Part shown: positions 42,167 to 51,870 of the stretch, in pieces
Layout: each line of letters begins with the position of its first letter
How positions within the stretch are numbered: the stretch's first letter is position 1
Assembly: GCF_900157305.1 (NCBI RefSeq)
Contig: NZ_LS974202.1
Coordinates: forward strand, 124,001 to 188,000
Length of the DNA stretch: 64,000 nucleotides
Source of the DNA: Mesotoga infera
GTDB lineage: Bacteria > Thermotogota > Thermotogae > Petrotogales > Kosmotogaceae
Direction of reading: 5' to 3'
Translations under genes and position numbers: made by a program
The notes under the pieces: generated by a model
Database searches by the model: none
What the model was told of the DNA's origin: nothing
Seen by the model: only the letters and a program-made list of their open reading frames with translations

Positions 42167-43209
42167 CTGTCATGGATCGCAGAATGAAGTTAATCCTAAC
42201 AATAGTGAGTCTTCTGGTCTTCATTTTGTTGCTCTGGCTCGCCGAAAACTATATGGATCCTTTTATCAAAAGGATCATGAATGTGGCGGCTATTTATGTA
42301 ATTCTGGGTGTCAGTCTTAACTTGATAAATGGTTTCACGGGTCAGTTCTCTCTCGGGCATGCAGGTTTTATGGCTCTGGGAGCTTATGCCTCTGCCTTAC
42401 TTTATATGTCTCCGGCGCTTAAGGCAACCAATTTTTTTATTGAGCCGCTCATCTGGCCACTAAGCGAGATACAGATCCCCTTCTTCTTTGCGTTATTAGT
42501 TGGAGGAGCCATCGCGGCGGTTGCAGGATTTGCCGTCGGCGCACCGTGTCTCAGAGTGGGGGGAGATTATCTGGCGATCGTTACCTACGGATTTGCCGAG
42601 ATAATCCGTGTAATACTCAACAATCTTCAAAATATCACCAATGGACCGCTTGGTTTGAAAGGGCTCCCGACTTACACTAATCTATATTGGAGCTGGGGCT
42701 GGGCCTTATTCACGATTTTCTTTATAAAGAAGCTTGTCGATAGCAGTTATGGAAGGGCTCTGAAATCGATAAGGGAGGACGAGGTTGCGGCCGAAGCGAT
42801 GGGAGTCAATCTCTTCAAACATAAAACACTGGCTTTCGTTATCGGGGCGTTTTTTGCAGGCATAGGCGGAGGGTTGTTGGGAAGTCTTCTCATGACGATC
42901 GACCCGAACTCTTTCAACATCTCTCTGACTTTCCAGATAGTCATGATCGTGCTGCTGGGAGGTCTGGGAAGCATAACGGGCAGTGTTGTGATGGGTGTAT
43001 CGATCGCCTTCCTGATGGAGTTCTTGAGGTTTGTTGAGTCGCCGATGACCATATTCGGCCTGACGATACCCGGAATTTCTGGCATGAGAATGTTGATATT
43101 CGCCCTCATATTGGTTATCACCGTCATATTCTTCAGGCGAGGTCTCTTTGGACAGAAGGAGTTTTCCTGGGACTGGATCTTCAGATCAAAAAGGAGGAAT
43201 GCAGAATGA
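42163..43209 (+). CDS. Branched-chain amino-acid ABC permease (LivM-like)
   Basis: A 348-residue membrane protein with about nine or ten spans. It has the LivM motifs YVILGVSLNLINGFTGQFSLGHAGFMALGAYASALL and the ATPase-contact loop LKSIREDEVAAEAMGVN, then IVMIVLLGGLGSITGSVVMG. It overlaps both neighbours by 4 nt, indicating coupled translation. Confidence 0.94.
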   Translation: MTVMDRRMKLILTIVSLLVFILLLWLAENYMDPFIKRIMNVAAIYVILGVSLNLINGFTGQFSLGHAGFMALGAYASALLYMSPALKATNFFIEPLIWPLSEIQIPFFFALLVGGAIAAVAGFAVGAPCLRVGGDYLAIVTYGFAEIIRVILNNLQNITNGPLGLKGLPTYTNLYWSWGWALFTIFFIKKLVDSSYGRALKSIREDEVAAEAMGVNLFKHKTLAFVIGAFFAGIGGGLLGSLLMTIDPNSFNISLTFQIVMIVLLGGLGSITGSVVMGVSIAFLMEFLRFVESPMTIFGLTIPGISGMRMLIFALILVITVIFFRRGLFGQKEFSWDWIFRSKRRNAE

Positions 43210-43979
43210 GTCTGCTTAAACTTGAACACGTGACGAAGAGATTTGGCGGGCTCACGGCAGTCTCGGACTTCAACCTTGATCTGCAGGAAGGTGAACTCGT
43301 AGGTCTCATAGGACCGAACGGAGCGGGGAAGACCACGATATTCAACCTCATAACAAACACTTATCTGGTGAGTGAGGGAAAGATAATCCTTGGTGGCAAA
43401 GATATAACGGGAATGAAGACCGACAAGATAACTGCAGAGGGTATAGCGAGAACTTTTCAAAATATACGTCTCTTTAGTGAACTTACAGCGTTCGACAATG
43501 TGAGAACGGCCTGTCACCTGCGTCTTAAATCTTCAGTACTGTCCGCCGTTTTCGGATTGCCCGGCTACAGAAAAGAGGAAAAAGAGATAGACGACAAAGC
43601 CATGGCCCTGCTGAAAACACTGGATCTGGAGAAGTACAAGAACGATCTTGCCGGTTCGCTTCCCTACGGGCTACAGAGAAAGCTCGAAATATCCAGAGCC
43701 CTCGCAACCAACCCGAAAGTATTGCTGCTGGACGAGCCAGCCGCGGGAATGAACCCGGAAGAGACTCTGGCACTGGCGGCCCTCATATTGAGGATAAGAA
43801 AGGAATTCAATTTAACGGTTCTGTTGATAGAACACGATATGAGTCTTGTGATGACCATTTGCGAGAGGATAATAGTTCTCGATCACGGCGTAACTATCGC
43901 GCACGGGCTTCCTAAAGAGATTCAAAATAATCCTGAAGTTATCACAGCTTACCTTGGAACGGGTGATTTGTATGCTTAA
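43206..43979 (+). CDS. Branched-chain amino-acid ABC ATPase (LivG-like)
   Basis: A 257-residue ATPase subunit with GPNGAGKTT (Walker A), GIARTFQNIRLFSELTAFDNV (Q loop, typical of LivG), LPYGLQRKLEISRALA (signature variant normal for LivG), VLLLDEPAAGMNPEE (Walker B) and LLIEHDM (switch His). It overlaps livM-like and livF-like genes. Confidence 0.94.
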   Translation: MSLLKLEHVTKRFGGLTAVSDFNLDLQEGELVGLIGPNGAGKTTIFNLITNTYLVSEGKIILGGKDITGMKTDKITAEGIARTFQNIRLFSELTAFDNVRTACHLRLKSSVLSAVFGLPGYRKEEKEIDDKAMALLKTLDLEKYKNDLAGSLPYGLQRKLEISRALATNPKVLLLDEPAAGMNPEETLALAALILRIRKEFNLTVLLIEHDMSLVMTICERIIVLDHGVTIAHGLPKEIQNNPEVITAYLGTGDLYA

Positions 43980-44676
43980 AGTCACAAACTTGAACGTTTA
44001 CTATGGAGGGATCCACGCCTTGAAGGGCATTTCATTCAACGTTGATCAGGGAAAGATCGTTGCCCTTATAGGAGCCAATGGAGCCGGGAAGTCCACCACT
44101 TTGAGGAGCATATGCGGCCTCAAAAAAGTCAGAGAAGGAGAAATAATCTTCAAATCTGAGAATATAACTGGCAAATCGACGAACGAAATTGTGAAATCCG
44201 GAATGACTCTCGTTCCGGAAGGAAGAAGGATCTTTCCAAACCTTACAGTTACTGAAAACCTTATGCTTGGAGCTTTCTTGAGGAACGATAGTGACGAAAT
44301 AGCAAAGGATCTAGAGTGGGTAAACACGCTTTTTCCAAGGTTGAAAGAGAGAAAGGATCAAAAAGGTGGCACTCTTTCGGGCGGTGAACAGCAGATGCTG
44401 GCGATAGGAAGGGCTCTCATGTCCAGACCGGACCTGCTCATGCTCGACGAACCCTCTCTTGGGCTTGCGCCAGTACTGGTCGGCGAGGTCTTCAAGGTCA
44501 TTCGAAAGGTACACCAGGAGGGCAAAACCATCCTCTTGATAGAGCAGAACGCTTTGGGAGCACTTAAATTGGCGGATTACGCTTATGTACTTGAAACCGG
44601 GAGAATTGTTCTTGAAGGAAAGGGCGAGGAATTATTGAATAACGAACAGGTAAAGAAATCTTACCTGGGCGGTTAG
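43972..44676 (+). CDS. Branched-chain amino-acid ABC ATPase (LivF-like)
   Basis: A 234-residue ATPase subunit with GANGAGKST (Walker A), LVPEGRRIFPNLTVTENL (typical LivF Q loop), LSGGEQQMLAIGRALM (signature), LLMLDEPSLGLAP (Walker B) and LLIEQN in the switch position, all usual for LivF. I chose the ATG at 43972, 8 nt inside the end of the upstream gene with GGGTGAT before it; an in-frame start at 43954 would add six residues. Last gene of the operon. Confidence 0.94.
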   Translation: MLKVTNLNVYYGGIHALKGISFNVDQGKIVALIGANGAGKSTTLRSICGLKKVREGEIIFKSENITGKSTNEIVKSGMTLVPEGRRIFPNLTVTENLMLGAFLRNDSDEIAKDLEWVNTLFPRLKERKDQKGGTLSGGEQQMLAIGRALMSRPDLLMLDEPSLGLAPVLVGEVFKVIRKVHQEGKTILLIEQNALGALKLADYAYVLETGRIVLEGKGEELLNNEQVKKSYLGG

Positions 44677-45005
44677 TTTTGTCCGGAGAGATATTCTTCG
44701 GAAGTTAAACACCTGGCGAATTTTAAGTAAAGCTAAAAATCTTTATCGAGTTACCTGATTCACTTTGGAGATCGGCGCAGAATCCTAGTTTGTCGAGAGC
44801 GTTTGTGTCGCCTATAAAGACTTACGTGAATTCTGTGCCAGTGCTACGGAGAGCTTGCGCATCTTCTAGTAAAGTCTTGCCAAATCTGGGCACTTTTCGG
44901 TTTCCCGATCTTCTTACAGCTATCCTTTAGCCTTCGAGCATATCGGTTATCGATTGCTCATCCGTAAGGGTCTCTTATGTCTTGAATGTGATATGTCCAT
45001 GATCC
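44677..45005. other. Gene-free stretch after the liv-type operon
   Basis: Right after the operon an imperfect 8-bp stem TCCGGAGA / TCTTCGGA (near 44681-44703) could be the operon end, though no U-run follows. The rest has stops in all frames and I see no gene. Confidence 0.45.
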
Positions 45006-45179
45006 ATGCGTGCGACGGAAGTTTTCAAAGGTCTTCTGTCCGGTAAAAACATGAAGCGGCTGATGGTCACTTCGGAAGATCCACTTTTCAAAGAGGGTGG
45101 TTGTTCCAAAGACAGACTGAGAGATATGGTGGAAGTGTTCGACAGGGAAAGTTTCCAGAAAGACTTTTTTGTTAGTTAA
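45006..45179 (+). CDS. Short frame, 57 codons, possible gene remnant
   Basis: An ATG-started frame with protein-like composition (TEVFKGLLSGKNMKRLM...DRLRDMVEVFDRESFQKDFFVS) ending 19 nt before the next start codon. There is no ribosome site and an in-frame stop sits directly upstream, so it looks like the C-terminal end of a lost gene rather than a live one. I do not recognise the family. Confidence 0.3.
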   Translation: MRATEVFKGLLSGKNMKRLMVTSEDPLFKEGGCSKDRLRDMVEVFDRESFQKDFFVS

Positions 45180-45197
45180 CCAAGGAGGTGGACCATC

Positions 45198-47079
45198 GTG
45201 AGATCTAAGCTTTTGTTAATTGTGGCTCTCGTTGTGCTGTGCGTTTCCGCACTGGCAGTAACTTATCCGACTTTCGACTGGACCGCGAAAGCCGACGAAG
45301 TTACCGCTGCAAGACTGATGCGCGATTTCCCGGTCGATTATCCAGAAACACATCCACTCGTAGAAGGCGTTTTCGATTGGGCGCATTATACTTCACGTAT
45401 GAAGAAGCCGTTTACTGGTGTCTGAAATGGGCCGAAGATTATCCCGACCTGGTTGATGTATACACAGTCGGAGAGTCTTTCCTGGGCATCCCCATCTACC
45501 AGATAACGATCACCAACAAAGCAACCGGTAAGGACACCGACAAGCCCGCGATGTTTGTATCAGGTAACAGGCACTCAGGTGAAGTCACGGCAAGAACTGC
45601 AGCTTTGCTTTTCGCGTACGATCTGATAAATGGCTACGGCAATGATGAAGAAATCACCTATCTGGTCGACAACTTCACGTATTACGTACGTCCGACGGAG
45701 AACCCAGATGGTGGTCAGCTCTATCTTACGACACCCTACACCAACAGATCAACCGTTCGCCCTCAGGACAACGACGGAGACGGCAAGTTCGATGAAGACC
45801 CCGGAGAAGACCTTAACGGAGACGGCTTCATCAGACAGATGAGGATCTACGTTGGAGAGGGCAAGGGCAACTACATAATCGACCCGATTGATCCCGGCGG
45901 CAGAATAATGACAAGTGTTGGGACAGGTAAGGGAGATTACCTAGTCCAGAGCGAAGGCTGGGACTGGGATGGCGACGGCAGAACTGCCGAAGACGGACCT
46001 GGCGGGCTCGATCTTCACAGAAACTACCCTGAGAACTGGAGACCGATGGCCGAAGCCACAGGCAGAGGTTACACACAGGGTGGAGCCGGCGAGTACCCGC
46101 TTTCCGAAACTGAAATGAGAGCTATGTTCCTGTGGATGGTAACCCATCCGAATATCTCGATAGTTCAGTCGATGGATACTTCCGTTCCGATGCACCTGAG
46201 ACCACCGTCAACCAGCAGAACAGACGAATCCATGTACTACACCGACAACGACTACTACTTGAAGTTCGATGCCGATGGAGTCAAGGAGTCGGGTTACGTA
46301 TGGGCCGGAGACGTGTTCTGGACCTACAGCAACAGAAACAGAATACTTCAGGGCACCGCTAGAGCCGGAAGCCCGCTCTTCGGACACAGTCCAGACTATG
46401 GTTACTTCCAGTTTGGCGCCATATGGTACGGAGATGAACTGTGGGGCAACAGGTACGACTACATATTCGATTACAACAAAGACGGCGCCGTTGATACCTG
46501 GGACTGGCTCTGGATAAAGGACAACGTAAAGGGAATGGAGAGAGCGTACTTCCTCCCCTGGACGCCTGCAGAGCACCCCGAATACGGCACGGTCGAGGCC
46601 GGTGGAACAAACCCGAAGTTCTGGTCGCAGAACCCGCCTGCTGGAATGTACCTGGAGCTGGCAGTAGAGGCTGAGAACAGGTTCAACTTCATGCTTGCCA
46701 AGTCACTTCCGAAACTCGAATTCACAGAGATCAACGTCAAGGCCAACGCAGACGGTTCGAGGACGATATAACCAACAACGGATTCCTCCCCGACGCGTTG
46801 AAGCAGGCATGGCTAGTCAAGATGGTGAGACAGTCGACGGCCAGAATAACACTGGATGGTCTCAAGCTGGCTTCCGGAGAGAGTGCAACCAAGACCATCG
46901 GCTTCTTTGCCGGTGCGCTTCCTGAGAATCCTCTCGACAGACCGTTCACCGACATTGATTCGCCGACCTGGGAAACATCCAAGACGGTATCCTGGACGGT
47001 CACTGGTACGGGAACTGCAACGATCACGTTCTCTTCTACCAGAGGCGGAGTCATCACCACGACCGTTGATCTGAAGTAA
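45198..47079 (+). pseudogene. Exported M14 zinc carboxypeptidase, interrupted by two frameshifts
   Basis: Three successive frames form one protein of about 626 residues. Frame 1 (45198 to ~45395) begins with GTG behind AAGGAGGTGG and has a signal peptide (SKLLLIVALVVLCVSALA). Frame 2 (~45395 to ~46758) holds the catalytic domain with the zinc motif NRHSGEVTARTA (HxxE), DLHRNYPENW and Asp-rich calcium-type loops such as DNDGDGKFDEDPGED and DWDGDGRTAED. Frame 3 (~46758 to 47079) gives a beta-rich C-terminal domain (GFLPDALKQAWLVKMV...ITTTVDLK). Each shift fits a single missing base, and no slippery site is visible. Where the third zinc His is expected the text reads SMDTSVPMHLRPP. Either a true pseudogene or two sequence errors. 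Confidence 0.85.
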
Positions 47080-47117
47080 GCCGTACTGTCGGTAATACAG
47101 TTTTTTGAATCAACTCA

Positions 47118-47151
47118 GGGTGCCCTCCGGATTCCGGAGGACACCCTTTTT
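47118..47151 (+). terminator. Terminator after the M14 gene
   Basis: Stem GGGTGCCCTCCGG / CCGGAGGACACCC with one mismatch and a 3-nt loop, followed by TTTTT. Confidence 0.9.
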
Positions 47152-47170
47152 CCCCTTCGGTACGTGAGGT

Positions 47171-47446
47171 TTGATGATAATATACAAAGGTCTTGCTCTG
47201 GCTCGCTCTAAAGCAAGTTACGAAGATATAGGAAGGATAAGGGCCGGCGAATTGTACGAGACGTCTTTCAGCACCGGGAAGATTTTCGATAGAATTATCG
47301 AAGAGTATCTCGAAATTTTCGGTGTTGAGAGCTACATGATTATCGACAGCTTTGTGGTTCAGGGAAATCACGATTCTTTCAACGTCTATACTATTGACTT
47401 TGCAGAATGCTATGTTGTTGGTATTTTGATGACGTTGGCTTTCTGA
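47171..47446 (+). pseudogene. Truncated paralogue of the downstream exported protein
   Basis: A 91-codon frame without a ribosome site or signal peptide. It matches the second domain of the next gene in pattern: GRIRAGELYETSFSTGKIFD against GKVLFGQLYEGEPVQDSLD, then EEYLEIFG against SDYLGGLG, and IIDSFVVQ...NVYTIDFAECYVVGIL against ILESFVKQ...YIYTLSFPGLICWAVL. The N-terminal domain and the last ~45 residues are missing. It looks like the leftover of a tandem duplication. Confidence 0.6.
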
Positions 47447-47520
47447 GATAATTAACGATGGAGAAAAGTGTAAAATCAAGACACTGGTTTTCCCATTGTG
47501 CTTTAGTCGGAGGTGTTTTC

Positions 47521-48678
47521 ATGAGAAGAACGATTTTGTTGTTGATTGTGTTGGTAGCGGGAATAACGGTGTTTGCGAGCTCGACTCTTGAGGCGGCATC
47601 TGCCAGCGTCGAAACGCCAGATCCTCTCCTTCTTTCCTTCAGAGAGGGATGGAAGGCTCCTCAAGACTCATCCTGGAACGCAATAGAAGTGGGTGAGATC
47701 TCTCTGATGCTCCCGGAAGGGTTTCGTACCTTCAAAGAGGATATATACGGTAATTTCAATGTTTTACTTTTCGATGAGAGATTTAGTCTATTTGGTCGTT
47801 TTCTGTACTTCACACCTGATTCTTCCAACCGTGAAGAGTTGCTTAAATCCTTGATTTCTTCTTATTATCGCGAGCCAGCAACAGCAGGAGAGTACAGCTT
47901 CACCGAGTTTCGGCAGTTTCAAAACGGTCTTGTAGCTTATCTAGTATCGTTGAAAATGACCGCCAGCGTTGATTATCCAGCGGTGCTCATTTATTCGCCC
48001 GGCGAAGACGCTCAGGAAATCGGCCCGGGTCGCGTTGGCTTTTTTCTTTTCGAACCTGTAGACTACGAAGGCACAGAGCTGGATCGTGCGAAGGCGATGA
48101 TGGCCGGGATCGTTGCGAGTTACATTTTCCAGCCCGAGAGCAAGCCTGAATTTCCGTCACAGGAAAAGGGTGACCATCACTCATTCATGGAGCTGGTTTC
48201 CAGGCAGCTGGAAGGAGAGGATTTGGGTGTTGTGACGGAAAACTGGACTTTCGCTCAGGGTGATTTCTTTGGGGTCATGGTTCCGCGTCACTTCACGGTG
48301 GAGTTCAGTCAAGATGTTTATGAGGCTGCTGATATCTACTTCTACAACTCCCTATTGGGGAAAGTTTTGTTTGGACAACTGTACGAGGGGGAGCCAGTTC
48401 AGGATTCACTCGATAAAGTAATCAGCGATTATCTTGGAGGATTGGGCGACTACGGAATACTGGAAAGCTTTGTAAAACAAAATGAAGAATCTACGATGTA
48501 TATTTACACTCTTAGCTTCCCCGGACTGATCTGCTGGGCAGTTCTTTATACCGAGTCAACAGACGTGGGAAACTTCGGACCCGGGAAGTTCTTCGTATTC
48601 CTCAGCATACCCGACATCGACGAACCGGATCTGTGGGCCAGATGGTACGCGGGCATATTGAAGGAAATACGTTTCTAG
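47521..48678 (+). CDS. Exported protein with two similar domains, function unknown
   Basis: A 385-residue protein starting at an ATG behind CGGAGGTG, with a signal peptide (RRTILLLIVLVAGITVFASS). Two domains of about 145 residues follow, roughly 45-205 and 240-385. They share a pattern: a LPEGF/VPRHF start, a middle LFGRFLYF / VLFGQLYE strand, an LISSYY / VISDYL helix, and GPGRVGFFLFEP / GPGKFFVFLSIP near the end. I do not recognise the family. It probably acts in the periplasm or toga space. Frames before 47521 have no ribosome site. A truncated relative lies just upstream. Confidence 0.75.
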   Translation: MRRTILLLIVLVAGITVFASSTLEAASASVETPDPLLLSFREGWKAPQDSSWNAIEVGEISLMLPEGFRTFKEDIYGNFNVLLFDERFSLFGRFLYFTPDSSNREELLKSLISSYYREPATAGEYSFTEFRQFQNGLVAYLVSLKMTASVDYPAVLIYSPGEDAQEIGPGRVGFFLFEPVDYEGTELDRAKAMMAGIVASYIFQPESKPEFPSQEKGDHHSFMELVSRQLEGEDLGVVTENWTFAQGDFFGVMVPRHFTVEFSQDVYEAADIYFYNSLLGKVLFGQLYEGEPVQDSLDKVISDYLGGLGDYGILESFVKQNEESTMYIYTLSFPGLICWAVLYTESTDVGNFGPGKFFVFLSIPDIDEPDLWARWYAGILKEIRF

Positions 48679-48749
48679 GAGTCTCGAAAACTGGAAAGAT
48701 TGGCTCAGAACTACTGAGATAACAATAAACGTAGTTCTTATAAATTGAA

Positions 48750-48780
48750 AACACGCCGGAGAGGGATTCTCCGGCGTGTT
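48750..48780. terminator. Bidirectional terminator between convergent genes
   Basis: A perfect 13-bp stem AACACGCCGGAGA / TCTCCGGCGTGTT with a 5-nt loop. On the minus strand it runs into TTTTC; on the plus strand it is followed by CGTT. Confidence 0.85.
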
Positions 48781-48782
48781 CG

Positions 48783-50273
48783 TTAAAAATACTCCTCTAT
48801 ATCGAGGGCGAGTGAGTTGTTCCTTATCAATATGCTCAGGAGATACACTCTGGTCTCAACCGAGAGTTCTCTTTCCAGGAAGACTCCCAGGGCCTTTTCT
48901 ATCTCTTCTATAGTGCCCAGTACATAATCCACAAAATCCATGCCGTAACTGCCCTGCTTCGCGTAAAAATACGCCGAATCGCTGAACATACGTTCGAGGT
49001 CCTTGAGCATGTCGTTGTAATAATCGCAGGCCACGATGGGGTCGTCACCCTTCAGTTCGTACATCATCTGAAGTATCCGGCCCTTCTTCTCGCCAGTTTC
49101 GTACAGTCTGTCCATCGCCATTTTGTAGCGTGGATCGTTTGTCAGACCCAGCATCTGGGAAAGCTCTATAAAAACGGCGTACTCTACCGGTGCAACGTTT
49201 TCGACTACACTATCGCCGAAAAGTTTTGCGGTCAAATCGGCGATCATTTCCAGTGAACTTTCTCTGCTGGCGGATGCGTCTATGAATTCTTTATAGAAGA
49301 GAAGTTCGCTGTCGAGTATCTCGAAATCGAATTTGTTGGTTTCTATATAGTTTTCGATCCATTTTACATACGCCTCGTTCCTGTAACCTTCCACGAAATC
49401 GCTGTATATATCCTCGCTGGCCGCAAGGTCGGAAAGCGAATCGATCTCCGTTCTTTCTTCGACCACTAACAGGTGGTACCCCGATAAAGTCTTCACAGGT
49501 CCGTAGAGCTCGCCCACAGGTGCCGTGAAGATGGCTTCCTCGAACTCGGCGACGGTGTCGCCTCTTTTAAGATAGTCAAGTTCTCCGCCGTTCGGGGCGG
49601 AATTGGAATCCTCCGAATACTGCGCGGCCGCATCAGTGAAGGTTACCTCCCCGTTCTTTATTTTGTTTTTCAGCGAAAGAGCCTTGGCCTCTTCGCTGAC
49701 CAATATGTGCCTGGCCTTCACCGTCTCGTACAGGTCCCGAATTGTCTCGATGTTTTCCATGAAGTAAGCCAGAAGCGATTCCTCATCGGCCGGAATGGCT
49801 TTTTCGAGAAAGCGGTTCATCTTGAGCGAATAGGTGACATATTCTTTGATCTCTTCGGCAAAGACGTCTATTGAACCGTATGCCGCTTCGATCTGCCCGA
49901 CTGTGTATGGGTCTGAAGTGTACATCGAAAGCATGGCTGCAGTCTCGCTGGCAATTTCACCCTCGGATGGAATTAGGTTGTTCTCGAAAGCGTAGTAGTC
50001 AATAAGTTTCTCATCAACCAAATACGAGATGATTATCAATTTCATGTTGTGCTCGCTCGGAATGTTCAAATTCGTGAAGTACGGGTCGAACACAACTCCC
50101 TGGCCGGCTGCATCTGAAACTGTTGCTTCGAACGCCTGCCCAAGCTCCTCTGAAGATATCCAGAACTCTTCGGGAAGAGCCTCACCATTTCTGGTGACTT
50201 TTACGGCATATTCAACAGCCAAAAGGGTGATGGAGAAAAACACCAGTAGCGCCAGCAATAAAGTTTTTTTCAT
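48783..50273 (-). CDS. Exported parvulin-type peptidyl-prolyl isomerase (SurA/PpiC-like)
   Basis: A 496-residue exported folding factor. A signal peptide (KKTLLLALLVFFSITLLA) precedes a helical chaperone-type region (~30-185). Then comes a parvulin domain (~185-275) with KARHILVSEE, FTDAAAQYSEDSNSAPNGGELDYLKRGDTVAEFEEAIF and SGYHLLVVEERTE, which are canonical PpiC positions. The C-terminal ~200 residues are helical and not recognised. Likely helps outer-envelope proteins fold. It stands alone, with a terminator shared with the convergent gene. Confidence 0.88.
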   Translation of the reverse strand: MKKTLLLALLVFFSITLLAVEYAVKVTRNGEALPEEFWISSEELGQAFEATVSDAAGQGVVFDPYFTNLNIPSEHNMKLIIISYLVDEKLIDYYAFENNLIPSEGEIASETAAMLSMYTSDPYTVGQIEAAYGSIDVFAEEIKEYVTYSLKMNRFLEKAIPADEESLLAYFMENIETIRDLYETVKARHILVSEEAKALSLKNKIKNGEVTFTDAAAQYSEDSNSAPNGGELDYLKRGDTVAEFEEAIFTAPVGELYGPVKTLSGYHLLVVEERTEIDSLSDLAASEDIYSDFVEGYRNEAYVKWIENYIETNKFDFEILDSELLFYKEFIDASASRESSLEMIADLTAKLFGDSVVENVAPVEYAVFIELSQMLGLTNDPRYKMAMDRLYETGEKKGRILQMMYELKGDDPIVACDYYNDMLKDLERMFSDSAYFYAKQGSYGMDFVDYVLGTIEEIEKALGVFLERELSVETRVYLLSILIRNNSLALDIEEYF

Positions 50274-50366
50274 AGCCTATTCCCCCTAATATAGTAGATA
50301 GTACAATGATAATACTCGCTATATGGGAATCGTCAGAACTGGTCCGGGAAACAAAAAAGCAACGGA

Positions 50367-51305
50367 TCACTCGAATGCCTGGAAATCCGGTACAAATGCT
50401 CTGAAAAGCTCCCGAACTTCCTCGAGAGAGTCACATTTCATGTATTCCTTTCTCAGATTCGAAGCATACCTGATGTTTCTGGTGTAACCGGCAAATGACT
50501 TGCGTAGATCTTTAACGGCCTGGTCCTCGCCGACCACGCCGGCCAGTCTTTCTATGTGATATAAAAAATGTTCGAGTCTCTCGTTCAAACCGAACTCCTC
50601 GTAAGTGCCGAGCTCCATTAAATCTTTAGCCTGCTTGAAGATCCAGGGGTTGCCTATGGCACCTCTGGCAACGACAACGCCGTCTACCGAGTAGTTTTTT
50701 AAGGCTTCCGCAACTGCTTGAGGTGAAAACAGGTCGCCCGAGCCGTAAGAAAGGATTCCTGCCTGGCGGAGCGTTCCGGCGATACTCTCTATCTCTTTCC
50801 AATTGGCCGAGCCGGAGTATCCCTGCGAAACGGTTCTTCCGTGGATGAAAACCGCGTCGGGCTTTGCCTCTAAGATGGGTGGGATGATCCTGTCGCTCTC
50901 GACGCTATCCCAGCCGAGCCGGATCTTCACCGATACTGGCACGCAAGACACTTCTTTTAAGGCTCTTATCATCTCTCCTATCTTGTCGGGATCTTTCAGA
51001 AGGGCACTCCCTGCACCGCGCCTGGTTACCTTTCTAACCGGGCAGCCGGCATTGATGTCGAACCACGTGGCCACATCCTTCAACTTAAGTGCGGCTTTCG
51101 CCATTCTGCGAGGATCGGAACCGAAAAGTTGTATCCTGCAGGGACTGGAGGGGATCACTTCTTCGGTCTTTTCGGTCGATCTCAGCACACCCTCTACGCT
51201 GAGCATCTCACTGAAGACGAAATCGGCGCCCCACTCGAGCGCCAGTTCGCGCATTACGCCATCGGTATAGCCCGCCATAGGCGACAGTCCTATTTCTTTA
51301 TACAT
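50367..51305 (-). CDS. dus: tRNA-dihydrouridine synthase
   Basis: FMN- and NADPH-dependent enzyme that reduces uridines in the tRNA D loop. The 312-residue TIM barrel has LSPMAGYTDGVMRELA, the catalytic-cysteine motif DINAGCPVRKVTRRGAGSALL, PVSVKIRLGWD, IHGRTVSQGYSGSANW and GVVVARGAIGNPWIF, then the C-terminal helical domain. Its start overlaps nadD by 8 nt. The DusA/B/C subtype is not decided here. Confidence 0.94.
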   Translation of the reverse strand: MYKEIGLSPMAGYTDGVMRELALEWGADFVFSEMLSVEGVLRSTEKTEEVIPSSPCRIQLFGSDPRRMAKAALKLKDVATWFDINAGCPVRKVTRRGAGSALLKDPDKIGEMIRALKEVSCVPVSVKIRLGWDSVESDRIIPPILEAKPDAVFIHGRTVSQGYSGSANWKEIESIAGTLRQAGILSYGSGDLFSPQAVAEALKNYSVDGVVVARGAIGNPWIFKQAKDLMELGTYEEFGLNERLEHFLYHIERLAGVVGEDQAVKDLRKSFAGYTRNIRYASNLRKEYMKCDSLEEVRELFRAFVPDFQAFE

Positions 51306-51870
51306 AAGTCTTTTCGACCTCTCCGATTATCGATCCTGGAACCATGCCCAGCAGAGACCTCTTCGATCTCGCCCTCTTCCTTATCTCGGTCGATGACAGT
51401 TCTATCATAGGCGCCTTCAGAAAAACCACCCCTTCCACTAACTGTGATGGCTTTTCGTTGCACGAACGTGGATACACTGCCAGTCGGGATTCCTTCAGGA
51501 GTGTTCTGTACTCGTACCAGCTTTCCAGGGCGCGGTAACTGTCCTCACCAACGATCAGGTAAGGTCTGCAGGAGTGTTTCTGCGAGAAGTACCTTATCGT
51601 GAAGAGCGAATAAGAGATACCTCCCCTCTCTTTTTCGTAATCCGAGATCACTATCTTTCCTGTCCCCTCGAAGCATTTTTCCAGCCATTTTTTTCTGAGT
51701 TCGTACGGTGCAAGGTTTACCTCTCTCTTGTGTGGAGGCAGATAGGTGGGGACGATGTACAGCCTGTCCAGTTCCAGCTCTTCCAGAGCCCTGATCGCTA
51801 TGATGATGTGACCGTTGTGGACAGGGTTGAACGATCCGCCGAACACGCCAATCCTATTCTCTAAAGACAT
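51298..51870 (-). CDS. nadD: Nicotinate-nucleotide adenylyltransferase
   Basis: Joins nicotinate mononucleotide and ATP to deamido-NAD in NAD synthesis. The 190-residue protein shows GVFGGSFNPVHNGHIIIA (nucleotidyltransferase HxGH), PTYLPPHKR, YLIVGEDSY and the ISSTEIR-type end motif (here ELSSTEIRKR). The ATG at 51870 gives the family N-terminus and lies inside the end of obg; an ATG at 51882 is also in frame. obg-nadD is a common neighbour pair in bacteria. Confidence 0.93.
   Translation of the reverse strand: MSLENRIGVFGGSFNPVHNGHIIIAIRALEELELDRLYIVPTYLPPHKREVNLAPYELRKKWLEKCFEGTGKIVISDYEKERGGISYSLFTIRYFSQKHSCRPYLIVGEDSYRALESWYEYRTLLKESRLAVYPRSCNEKPSQLVEGVVFLKAPMIELSSTEIRKRARSKRSLLGMVPGSIIGEVEKTYV

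Noticed and set aside
42747-43517. A 256-codon antisense frame across the LivM/LivG junction
   Set aside because: Shadow of two strongly supported genes; no start signal.
45239-45395. The upstream part of the long frame through the M14 gene as a true N-terminus
   Set aside because: It is arginine-rich noise, whereas the other frame gives a signal peptide and follows a perfect ribosome site at 45198.
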